62,340 nucleotides of DNA from Apiotrichum sp. Y4204 (Eukaryota; Basidiomycota; Tremellomycetes; Trichosporonales; Trichosporonaceae), in contig JAMYHL010000131.1 of NCBI GenBank assembly GCA_025531455.1, positions 1-62,340 on the forward strand, in the 5' to 3' direction. The position numbers and the translations under genes are program-made. Shown piece by piece: positions 33,586 through 44,395 of this stretch. The notes beneath the pieces were generated by a model that saw only the letters and a program-made list of their open reading frames with translations, was not told the origin of the DNA and did not search any database. Numbering within the stretch: the stretch's first letter is position 1; each line of letters begins with the position of its first letter.

Positions 33586-36253
33586 ATGTCGCGCAAGGAC
33601 CGCCGCCAGGCCCCCAGCGGGGGGCCGTTGTCGACTCTCTCCTCAGCCGCGAACGGCACCCTCTCGTTTGCTCGCGAGGCTGTCATGGCCAGCGTTGCCC
33701 CCGAGCACCGCCGACAGGAGAGCATCCGCATCCTCTCTGATCGTGAGTTGCCGTCGCGACTAGACCTGTCGCTGCATCTATCTCCCCGCGTCCTATTCGT
33801 CCCCACCCCCACCAACCCCGGCGAGCCCTTGGCCCAACCGGTCGAACGAGACACGATGCCGTGTCGCGACTGCATGGAATCCCTAGCATTTCGCACTCTA
33901 CTCAACTACATCTGCACTCCGCCCAGCGTCGCTGCATCTCTCCCCCAGTTCCGCCGTCGCTCTGCCCTCAACCCCAACTCCCCGGATCTCACTGACCGCA
34001 GTTGCGCCGACTCTCATGCAGCCAAAATACACGACGCCGCGGACGGGCACGCCGTCGGTCGGGCTCGGGCGGGCACCGCTACGACCAAAGGCGAAGGCGG
34101 GCTTGTTCGGGCGGGGCAAGCCGCCGCCGACGGCCGTGTCCCTTGCGATCCTGGAAAATGCCGAGGTGCTCGGGAACCTGTCGCTTGACGGGCCGCCGAG
34201 CGCGTGGGAGCCGCCAGCTGGCGAAGATCGCGTGTCGCTTATCCGCGGGTTCCGCGCGACGATTCCGTCCTCGGAGCTGTCTAAGCAGCGGCGGCGGATA
34301 CTGCGCGGCGAAATTGTCGACGGGGAGATTGGTGCTTCGGACGGCAAGCTCGGACTGAAGAAACTCGGAGAGCGCGCGCGCGGGATGCTCACCGAGGGCG
34401 AACTGGGAGACGAGGGCGAGCTTTCCATTGGGCGGAAGAGCCAGAGGAGGAAGAAGAAGCGCGACGCGAGGCGGAACTCGATGGGACACCTTGAGAGCAA
34501 GCTCCATCTCGAGGACCTGTTGAAGCAGGCAGACGAGATTACGCTCGACAAGGATAATCTGCGGATTAGGCAGGTGAGTACTGAGAGAACTGCACCTGCA
34601 CCGGTTGCACGGAAGGAAACCTGCTAATGGCAGTCACTCATCTCTGCGGAGATCTACGAGGTTGGACAGAAAATCGGCGCGCTCGAGGAGATCCGGCGGC
34701 GATTGGAGGCCTCGCTTCTGAAGCTGCAGGAGGAGGGGCTGGAGCTGGACGATGAGCTCGAGGGCGTGCAGGAGCTCATGGCCTCGCCGCTGGTCACGTC
34801 CGCAGCAGGGACAAAGGCGCTGCCGTCCAGTGTCAAGACGCCGGTAAAGAGCTCGCGCCGAAGGAAGGGACCGGCGTTCCTGCCCTCCGAGCACGACGAG
34901 CTGCCATCAGGTGTTGCCTTCCTGGTGAGTTACAGTATGCCACATTTTCTGACACCAGACAATGCAAGGGCACACCGCACCCATCACCGCGCTCGACTTT
35001 GACCAGCCGTACGGCGTGCTCGTGACTGCCGGACAGGACGAGGTCGTCAAGGTATGGGATCTGTGTGACGGGGAGAAACTCGGCGAGCTGCGGGGCCACA
35101 AGGGCGTGGTCAAGACTGTGCAAGTCGAGGACACGTTGTGTCTGACTGGTGGGACCGACGGCGATATCAAGCTGTGGGATCTGCGGCTCGTGGAGGACTA
35201 CGAGGAGAAGCTGGTCCGCGAAGCCGAGGAGGCACATCTCCGGGGACCGTTGGAGCAGCCGGAGGAAGACGACCTGCCCGAGGACGCGGGGCCGTGTGTG
35301 CGCACGCTCGAGGGACACTCCAAGGCCATCACGGCAATGTACTACGAGGACAGCACGCTGGTCACTGGTTCGGCGGACAAGACTATCCGGCAGTGGGACG
35401 TGAACACGGGGCAGTGCGTGCAGACGATGGACATTTTATGGGCGATATCAAACCCGCCCGCAGCCCCGTCTTCCTCCCCACAGAAGCCGCGCCTGCAGCA
35501 CCGCTCCTCGACGTCATTCGGCTCGGTGCAGTACGACGACATTCTGCCGGCGCTTGGCTCTCCCGGAGGCCAAACCCCAGGCGGTCCCCTGCTCTCCTCG
35601 ACAAATTCCTCGTTCCTCACATCCAACTTTGCCGTCCCGACCCCGCCGTTCGCCGACGGCACATGGGACATGTACTCGGACTTTGTCGGCGGCGTCCAGT
35701 TCTGGGGCTACGCGCTCGCCAGCGGAAGCGGCGACGGTGCCGTCCGTCTCTGGGACATGCGTACCGGCCAGGCGCACCGCACGCTCACTGGCCACACGGC
35801 GCCCGTCACATGTCTCCAGTTTGACGAGCACTACATTGTCTCGGGCTCGCTCGACAAGACCATCCGGGTGGGTGATGTCATAAACACAAGCGCTGACGCC
35901 AGATATGGGACTTCCGCATGGGCGACATTGCCGAGATGCACCGCTACGAGTACCCCGTCACGGCGGTGCAGTTTGACAGCCGCAAGGTGGTCGCGTGTGT
36001 GGGCGAGAACGGCGTCGAGGTGAGTGTTGGCGCTGGCGATTTGGCGTGGGTGCGAGAGGTGCTACACGCAGTACTCCGACCTTACCTCATCCATTGTTCC
36101 CCGTACTAACGGCAGGTATACAACCGCACGACGCTCGAGCACAAGCGCCTGGTCGTCAACGGGCACACCAAGCCCGCCGAGCGGCTGCGCTTCATCGACA
36201 AGTATCTCGTCAGCGGCGGGCGCGATGGCGCGGCCAAGGTGTGGGCCATGTAG
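33586..36253 (+). CDS. MDV1: Mitochondrial division protein, Mdv1/Caf4-type WD40
   Basis: Six exons: 33586-33742, 34002-34573, 34634-34924, 34959-35867, 35903-36019 and 36116-36253, giving 727 aa. The N-terminal third is basic and charged. Exon 3 opens with SLISAEIYEVGQKIGALEE and continues as a Leu/Glu-rich heptad coiled coil (about 244-300), where Mdv1 dimerises. From about residue 341 there are seven WD40 blades, for example TMQGHTAPITALDFD, SADKTIRQWDV, SGSGDGAVRLWDM, SGSLDKTIRIWDF and SGGRDGAAKVWAM. A disordered Ser/Pro insert separates blades 3 and 4. In yeasts Mdv1 bridges Fis1 on the outer mitochondrial membrane to the dynamin Dnm1 in fission. The coiled coil followed by WD40 is diagnostic. 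Intron 1 (259 nt) was placed to join SD to LAPTLMQPK. Confidence 0.88.
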
Positions 36254-36883
36254 TGGAGCTATGCTTCTAACTTTTGAGAATGGGATGTGTGCAGGGAGGT
36301 GGGGTGGTGGTGTGCAGAGGACAGATGGTCGTGGAGTGATGATTGATGGGAGAAACAGGAATTTGGCCGCGCAGCGAGAATGCACGCCTCGGAGAACAGA
36401 TATTCTCTCGTTCTCTCATGATCTCTCCGTCTCGTCCTTATCCTCATTCTTATCCTCATTCTCCCCTTCAACTCTCCATTCATAATCTCCGTCATCATCT
36501 CCATCATCATCATCTGCCATCATCACAAAGCGAAGCGCCACACCCCCCAAGACTACTCCACCTGTCTCCGCTCGCACCCAGGCACCGACCCACTCTCCCA
36601 ATCTCCCACTCCCTTCGTCGCTCGGCGCGACGACGCGTGCCGGACATAAGGCGTGTTGCACGACACTCGACAACTTCCCACTCCCATCACCGTCTTGGTA
36701 GCTTTGCGTTTGCCTGCTCGACGCGGAGAGCCGACAAGCTGAGAAGCGGAGCGCAAACAGTGCAGGAACGCAGGGCGGCAGCCAGCTCTGCACCTTCCAG
36801 CTTTTCCGCCGTACGCGACTACCCACCTAGCTCAGTAGTATCGAACGCGACCGACCCGCGCGCAACCTCAAGACCTTAAGGCA
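36254..36883. other. Intergenic spacer, no gene seen
   Basis: 630 bp between MDV1 and the C2H2 gene, both plus. It contains a CTCATTCTTATCCT-type repeat near 36430-36470 and an ATCATC run near 36493-36515. It is the likely promoter of the downstream gene. Confidence 0.6.
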
Positions 36884-39613
36884 ATGGGGATGACGCTCGA
36901 CTGGCCCACTGCGGCGGTCATCCTCGGCCTTGCGGGCCTGTACGTGTACCACGCGCAGGGCCAGCGCGCGTGCGCGTGCCGCGAGTGCGTACATGATCGC
37001 CATGGGCATGGGCTCAAGCACCGCGAGGACCGGCACGGGAAGGTAGCGACGGAGCGCGTGACGGAGCGTCTGTCGGAGCACCCAAAGGAACACTCTTCCT
37101 CGCCCCTACAGGCCTCACCTACGACCGAACACGCGTCCCCGTCTCCGTCCCCGTCCACCGAGCTCGAGGGGCCCGCACGATCGGCGCGCTCGTCCACCTC
37201 CACGCCCCCGTCCGCCGGCGGTACACAGTGGGACGACCCCGCCGTCGCTGGGCATTCTGGCTGGGACCCCGTCTCGGGCGCGCATACCGACCCCGGCGCG
37301 TATCCCGAGTCCTCGGGATACGCGAGCGCCCCGCCCGGCGTGATTCCGAGACGGCCCCGCGTTCCCGTCCCGCCCGCTGGGTCGCGGTCTGCCCGCCTGG
37401 GCCGTGATGGCCGCGAGCTGGACGATCCCGCGCACGCTGCCGCCCTCGCCCCGGCCCGTCTCTCCCCCGACAACCTGCAGTCGGCGCTCGCGGCGCTCGC
37501 CCCGCCCTTCCCCGCCTCCCCCGTAACCCGCGACGTCCCCGAACACCGGAAGAAGATCCGCGCCAAGCTCAGCGCGCAGTTCGGCCGCTGGGAGTGCTTC
37601 CCCTGCGAGCGGTTCCACCACTCCCCCGACGCGCTCTTATACGTGCGTCTGGAGTCGAGTCCGTTTTTGTTCTGACGGCAGCATATCCGCGATGTACACA
37701 AGCTCGACATAGGGCCGCACCTCGATCGCGTTGGGGCGTTTGAGCGCGCCGCGCTCGCTGCGAGCTCGGGGCGCCGCTGTGAAGCGTGCGACCGGTCGTT
37801 TAGGCTGCATTATCACTTCGCGCAGCACATGCGCGACAAGCACGGCATAAACGCTTGGGCTGAGCGTGCTGAGCGGCAGGGTATGACGGAGGAGCACATT
37901 GAGGAAGAGGAAGGATCTCACGGGGTTGGGGAGGATGCGCAGGAGGGCACGGGATGGGAGTGGGTCACTGATTCCGCACCCGGGCGCCCAATGTCGCCCG
38001 TCTCGCCGCTCGTGGACGTACATGACGTTCTCGGCGATCTACAAGACGATATCGAGGAGAAGCGCAGCTGGTCTGCGGTGGTCCGCAAGGAAAGAGAGTG
38101 GGAGGACGAGTATCCCGCCCTGCCGAGCGCGACGACGCAGGCCGAGCCCGAGCCGATAGAAAGCCCTGGTTCCGACAAGTCCCGCCCCGTCTCTGAACCC
38201 GAACCGACCATTGAACTCGACACCGAGACAGCTGCACGCACCCCCGAAATTGACACATCGGGCGGTTCGCCCCCCGACGCCGAGCTCGTTACCCCCGACG
38301 GCGCGGAGCCCGCCGCGCTCGAACTCCCGCCTGGACCCACGCTCGACGATCTGTTCCATTACGACGAGGTTCCCGTGGATGAGCTCGAGGTCGGCTCCGA
38401 TGTCGACCACGAGGAGGGTGGGGTCGAGGTTGAGCGTGAGATCAAGCAAAAGAGGGAGCCCGAGAGCGAGCCGAGCGAGCCGAGCGAGCTGGACCCCGCC
38501 CCCGCGTCGCCCACTTCCGAAACCAAGACGATCGCTCAACCCGATCTCGACATGCCAGCACCAAGCACGCCCGGCCCGACAGGATACGACACGCACACCC
38601 CCGCGCGCGCGCCCGACGCCTCCGGCCTCGCAGACATATCCGGCGGCAGCTCGCTCTTCGCATTCACGCCCACGCCGCACAAGTTTGCGTGGTCGCGGCA
38701 GCACGAGACCTCGCCGCTTGCCGCGCCGCGCCGCCTCTCGACTCCCCTCTCGTCTCCCGAACATGGCTCGCTCGCCGCCTCGCCATCGCGCTTCTCCCCG
38801 CAAGACGACTTTCCATCCCGCCGCCGCTTCTCGACGCACGAGGCACACGGCACACACGACGACGGCGGCCTACAGCTCGAACGCACGCTCTCGAGCGTCA
38901 GCGGCGTGAGCGGCGTCTCGTCCTCGTCCGCAACGAGTATCTGGGGCCCGCCGGACAATGCGCGCGTGTACATCCCCCCGCTCCCCGTCGCGGGACCCGT
39001 CGCGAACCCCGATGCCCATCCAGGATGGGAGTTTTGGCCCACGCGCGAGCGTGACCAGAGCCAGAACACACAACACGCCCAACACTCTCAGCCTCAGCCC
39101 CAGCCTCAGCCCCAGCCTCACCCTCAACCCCAGCCTCGGGCTCACCCTCAGCCCCAGCCTCAACTCCAGCCTCGGGCTCAGCCACCCCGGCTCGACGCGG
39201 CGTACCGACTCCCGCCGCCGCTCCCGCGCCCGACGCCGGGGCGCGCATCGGCGCTGGCAAATGACGACGTGTGGTCCCCCAAACCCGCCAAGAAGTCCAA
39301 GGACCTGCGCCCGATCTTCGACTCGTGGGTGACGCTTGACGACGCGCAGCCTACCCCGGCGCCTGTGCCGGCCAACAAGAAGCAGCCTGTCCCGGCGCTG
39401 GTGACAGCCAAGCAGCAACGCAGCAAGCCTGCACGCACGGCGAGTCCCGCGCACAGTGCCGCGAGCGGGAGCACGAGTGCCTCGAGCGCCAGGACGCGTA
39501 AAGGCCGGCGCGTAGAGCGCGAACGGCTCCGCCGGGACGATCTCGAGGCGACGTACGCCACGCCCGTGCCTGCTGGTACGGGGGCGGACGAGGAGCTGTA
39601 CGGCGGCTGGTAA
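36884..39613 (+). CDS. Disordered protein with two C2H2-like zinc fingers and an N-terminal hydrophobic segment
   Basis: Two exons, 36884-37642 and 37682-39613, giving 896 aa. Residues about 8-26 (TAAVILGLAGLYVYHAQG) form a single hydrophobic helix, possibly a signal anchor. A central pair of C2H2-like fingers follows. The first has Cys pair CFPC and His pair HIRDVH, and the intron splits it just before the first His. The second has CEAC and HMRDKH. The rest is low complexity: acidic and Ser/Pro-rich, then a Gln-Pro repeat (QPQPQPQPHPQPQPRAH type) around 740-790, and a basic C-terminus with RKGRRVERERLRRDD. I do not recognise an orthologous group. A membrane-anchored zinc-finger protein would be unusual; the hydrophobic helix could instead be a buried segment. 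Its 3' end lies 51 bp from that of the CDCA7-like gene. Confidence 0.82.
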
Positions 39614-39664
39614 TGTAGACATGCTACAAGAGTGCATACATACAATGGTACAAGTGTTTTCCTG
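39614..39664. other. 51-bp convergent gap
   Basis: The stop codons of two convergent genes are separated by 51 bp. Their 3' UTRs must overlap or be extremely short. Confidence 0.85.
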
Positions 39665-42600
39665 TTATGACGGGCCCCAGCGCTGGTATGACTGATAGGG
39701 GTAGTAGTAGCCCTGTTGGGATTGCGACTGGGGCTGAGTTTGTTGCTGTGGTTGCGGCTGCTGCGGCTGAGCCTGGGGTTGGGGCTGCGCCTCTGTGAAC
39801 TTGCGTCTCAGAATGGAGCTCGGGAGCGGCGGACGCCGGCGGCGCGGCGACGCGGCGAGCTGGGCCGCGAGCTCGGACGCGTACCGGTCGTACCCCTGAG
39901 ACTGTGATTGCTGGGATGTGGCCTGGGGCTGGGCGGACGCATGCTGAGTGGATGAGGATTGCTGGTACGACTGTGAAGTGGACGTGGACCCGGACGCGGA
40001 CTGCTGATAAGACTGGGTAGTGGTTTGCTGGTACTGCGTGTAGTTCTGAGGTTGAGAAGCCGAGTACGTTTGGGCAGAGTACGACGATTGCGAGGTCGCA
40101 TACGATTGCGGGTTGCTGGCAGCGTACGTCGATGGATACGACTGGGCCAGTGTCTGGGCCTGCTGGACCTGCGGCTGCGGCTGACTCTGCGCTTGAGACT
40201 GGACGCTCTGGCTCGTCTGGCTCGGTGGATTCTGCTGCCACGACGAGCTCTGCACCCCTCCCTGGCGCTCATACTCGTACCCGTTCTCCCACTCGCGTTC
40301 GAAGCGATACCGCTCCGCCGTGCGCTCACGCTCGCCGGTGGCGCGATACACGCCAGACGAAACGGAGGGCGGTGCGGTCGAGGTCGCTGTCGTGGCCGTC
40401 GTCGATGGCTCCCTCTCGCGTCTGTACCCCCGCGAATGGCAGAGGGGCGGGGATACGCTCGGCATCAGTGGCGGCGAGGGGCCGACCGGTGGGGTTGGGG
40501 TGTACCGTGCCGAATCGAAGACCATCTGCTGGGCCGGGATGGGCTGGGGCACGAGCGGTGGGGAGACGCCAAGGTATGACGGTGTCGGGCTCCTGGCCGT
40601 GCCGTTGCTGGTCCCGGTCCCCGGAGCAAGGTGCGAGTTGGCCTGGTACGAGGGCGTGTACCGGCCTGATGCCGTGAGGGTTGGGGTGTGGGAGTGAGAG
40701 GATGTATGCGAGTACGACTGCTGCTGCTGCTGCTGCTGGGGCTGCGCGGGCGCGGCGTAGCCGTACCGCCCCTCGTCGAAAAGTAGGCCATTCGAGGCAG
40801 GGGCCTGCGGGACGGACGGCTGTCGCTGACGCTCTGGGCTGGCGCGGAAGTTGTGTCCCGCGTACGCCTGTGAGTGCTGCTGCTGTTGTTGGCTCGACAC
40901 CTGCTGCTGGCTAGATACCTGACCCATCTGCTGTCCCTGTTGTTGCCCATGGCCCAGCCCCTGTAGTTCGCGCTCCTTCTCCGGTGACATGAGGTACGGC
41001 TGAAAGACAGGCATGTCGGGGAGGAGGCCGAGGCGCGCGAGGCTGGGCGTCGAGTTGCCGGGCGTGAGCGGGGTATTTGAGGCGCGTTCGGTACGCTCCG
41101 CGCGCGGGGTGTGCGACTCCTCGACCGGCGGCTGCGGGACGGGGAGGTTGACGCTCGGCGCAAAGATGACGTCGTCGTGGGTGCGCGGCGCGAGCGTCAT
41201 GTTCCGCCCTGCGGGGGAGATGCCGGCGCTCATCTCGGGCAGAGGCTCCAGGGGTATGTCCTCGGATATCGGGTCCGCCGTGTCTTCTGATTCCGGGAGG
41301 GGCGTGCGCTGCGCTTGGGGGATGAATGGCGGGGGAGTGTGCGCAAATTGCATGCGCGCTAGATACTCGTTCGTGCTTGGCTGGGGCGCGGTGGTGGAGA
41401 CGCGCTGGTACGTGCTGTCCTCGGAGGCGTGGGTTGACGCCGAGGTTGACCGGTTCAGCTGGTTGATTGGAGGCGGAGCCTCCTCGTCCGAGTAGCCGTG
41501 CACTGTCTCGCCGTCCGAGTCGACCTGCTTTTGCGGAGCAGTCGGCCCGGTGGCGGGGGTGGACGCCGTGTCCTTCTTCTTGCGTTTCCGCGGCTTCTTT
41601 GCCTTGGCTCCGTTTACGCCTTCGGCGCTGCCCTCTCCAGACGCACCATCCCCAGCGGCCTCCCCAGCCTCGCCGTCGCCCTTCTTCTTCTTCTTCCCCT
41701 TTGGCCCCTTTGGCCCCTTGACCTTCTTCTCGCCGTCGTCCTCCTCGCCTTCGACGCCCGCCGACTTGCGCTTCTTCCGCGGCTTGCCCCTCTGCTTAAT
41801 CTCCTGCGCATCGAGGTAATCCTTCCAGATCTGGGGCAGCTCGGGGGCAACGATATCCGTCGCGGCATCCACGAGGCGAATGCGGTCAAACGTCGGCTTG
41901 CGCGGCGCCACAGCCCCCTCCAGCTGCTCGAGATACTGGCTGAGCTTGAGTCCCTGTCGGTCCGCCTCGATGCGGGCGGCCGTACGTCCAAACGAAGAGA
42001 TTCCCAGCGGCTCCTGGCCCCGTTTCGCTCGGCACGCGCCGCAGTTGCACGTCCCTGTCGACCACGGGCAGATCCACGCGCGGTTGTCCTCGTCAAACTC
42101 GAAATCGTATCGCGCACAACACGAGATGCAGTACTCCCGCTCACAGTCCGGATCGCGGCACCGCATCTTGGGCTTGTCAGACTTGCGCTTGCACTGGTGG
42201 CATGTCGCGCCGGTGAGTTCCTGGCGGGTTAGCATCTCATGAGGGCGGGGTACCCACCGAGTAGTGCACTTTTGGCCGCTTCTCCTTGACAAGCGATAGG
42301 TTCGCGAGCGGCTCGGACGTGTCGCTATCGTCTCCCTCTGGCGTCGTCTCGAGCACCTGCACTTCGTTGATCTCCTCCCACGTCTTCCAGCGGAATTCGT
42401 GGCTCACGCCATCGATGACGGGTTCCTCCCCCTCAGCAAGCACGCCCGTGCCACCTCCAAACCGCCAGCGCCGTTCCTCACCCACCGCCAGCGCCGTGCA
42501 GTCTGCATACGCGCCCTCGTCAATCAGCTTTTGCACGCGCCGGTCCACCGGCATCTCGATACACGCCAGCACATGGGTCTTTCCCTCTTCCGGCAGTGAA

Positions 42601-43100
42601 AGAATGTAGCCGTTCCGGTCGCGCAGCGTGCGCGGGCGTGCTGGCCTCCGCTGTTTTCGCGGCGTCGCCGGCTCCGAGGGCTGGCTCGCGAATATGGAGG
42701 TTGCGCCCTTGACGCCCAGCGTCGCGAGGAGGTTGTCGTTCATGAGGATGTTCTTCCGCCGTTGTCGCTCATCTGCGCGTCAGTCTCGGCATAGAAGTAT
42801 GGGCGTACATTCGTCCTCGGAATGTACATCAGAGTATCCATCCTCGTCCATATCTGTGCCTCCTGCGTGGGATCCATGCTCGGAGGGAGGATGGGAGGAG
42901 CGCCCAGCGGTAGACGCGTTTGCCGCCGGCGGGGTACCCAATGGCGACGCTGACGGGCCGGAGCGCGATGATCGCGGCCGTGTCAACCGCGCACTCGGCG
43001 ACCGTGACCGGGACGGTGACCGCGACTTGCCCATGTCCTCACGCCGCTCCATTGTCGACGGGCCGGGGTCACCGAGCGCGTGGGCCGCCGAGTCGGACAT
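39665..43100 (-). CDS. zf-4CXXC_R1 (CDCA7-like) protein with Q/S/Y-rich prion-like tail
   Basis: Three exons on the minus strand: 43100-42809, 42772-42258 and 42220-39665, giving 1120 aa. The N-terminus has an RS-type stretch (KSRSPSRSRSPSAR). The segment joined across intron 1 reads SEDEYERQRRKNILMNDN. At about residues 269-340 is a Cys-rich domain: CHQCKRKSDKPKMRCRD, CEREYCISCCARYDF, WICPWSTGTCNCGACRAKRG. This is the zf-4CXXC_R1 pattern of CDCA7 and related chromatin proteins. A short helical region (KLSQYLEQLEGAV) and a Lys-rich patch (KKKKKGDGE) follow. The last 700 residues are low complexity with several poly-Gln runs, ending in a Gln/Ser/Tyr-rich domain. CDCA7 partners the remodeller HELLS in animals; whether this fungal protein does the same is inference. 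The nucleus is the likely location. Confidence 0.85.
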
Positions 43101-44395
43101 GGTGGCGTCACGTCACCGCGTGGAGAGTAGCGCGCGCAGTGTGGGGAGAGGTGAGCGGGGGAGTACGGCGGGATGTAGCGCGGGGTTGACCCTAGTGTGA
43201 GCGTGTGTGTTCCGGATGGATTGAGGGGATGGATTATGATGTTGGTGGATGGGTGGATGTTGTTGTTTGTGATGGGAACGATGATGACTGACTCTCTCTC
43301 TCTCTCATCCGACGACTCCAATGCCGAAACCAAAGCCAAACTGGAAACCTTTGGGAGCTGAGGCAAACGGCTCGTGGTTGCCTCCTAAGCTCCTAATGCA
43401 ACAACATAAATGACGTGTAGCCAGTCACTCTCATGTGGTTATCGCGTGCGGCTGCATACCCGGAACCAATTATATCACCGGGTATGGCTACACCCCCGAA
43501 TGTCACCTTATCTTGGGGTCCCCACACCACCCCGGCTATCTGGCTAGCCCACCCGCTTAATCGCGTGCACTCAAATTGCTCATGTTGCGTGTTGGGTAGA
43601 AGAGTGGTCCCTTACGTAAATTCCTCTCTCACGAGACCCAAAGGCTATTTGCCCCAAAAGTCTGAAATCGCCTGCGTCACACACTCTCATCTGCGCCGGA
43701 TAAGATCCTGCAGCCCCAAAAAGTGTGGCTCGCGCTCCTTGTTGATTACAGCTGGCTGCAGAAGCACAGTTACTCCAGAGTGAATGGGATGGCGGCGGCG
43801 GCGCGTAACGACCTTTCTTCTTGTGTTTTTTGTGCATTCCTCTGCTCCTTCAGCCCCACAACAAACTGCTCTCCTCCTCTGCTCTGCTCCCTTCCTCGCA
43901 GCTCAGCTAGGTGACTGTCCCTCCCCCCCCCCTCCCCCCTCTTCTCCCTTGGCTCGATTGGAGACCCCGCTCCGCTCTCCCAGTCTCCGCTCGTTGTGCT
44001 CATCACGCGCGCGTCGCTTGTCCCCTCCGGCCTCTGGCCTTCCTTCTGCCCGTCGCCCCCGTCATTCCCAGTCACCTTTTGACCTTTTGGCCTTCCTCCT
44101 CCGTCATTCCTCACTTCCTACTTGTAGTCACCTCTTTGTGTTCATAGCTCTCTGAACACCAAACTCTTCTCTTCTTCTCTCTCTCTCTCTCTCTCTTTTT
44201 CTCTTTACTCTCTTCACATCTCATAAATCTTTCTCGTTTTTATCAATCTCAGTCATCCCATCTCCTCTCTGCGTTATCTGTCCGGATCCCATCGCTTCCC
44301 CGGCCCAGCTCGCTATCGCGTTGAGGCTCGAGCCCATTCCCATTCCCACACTTCCCCACACCCCATACGGCCCCACGTTCCCCACTGTGCCCATC
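43101..44395. other. Divergent intergenic region, CT-rich
   Basis: 1.3 kb between the CDCA7-like gene (minus) and the Nudix gene (plus). A CT dinucleotide run lies at 44178-44205, and a long C/T-rich stretch from about 43900 to 44390 forms the leader of the Nudix gene. CTCTCTCTCTCTC also lies at about 43292-43306. No other gene is seen. Confidence 0.6.
44178..44205. repeat. CT dinucleotide microsatellite
   Basis: About ten consecutive CT units flanked by further C/T-rich sequence, about 200 bp upstream of the Nudix start codon. Confidence 0.85.
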
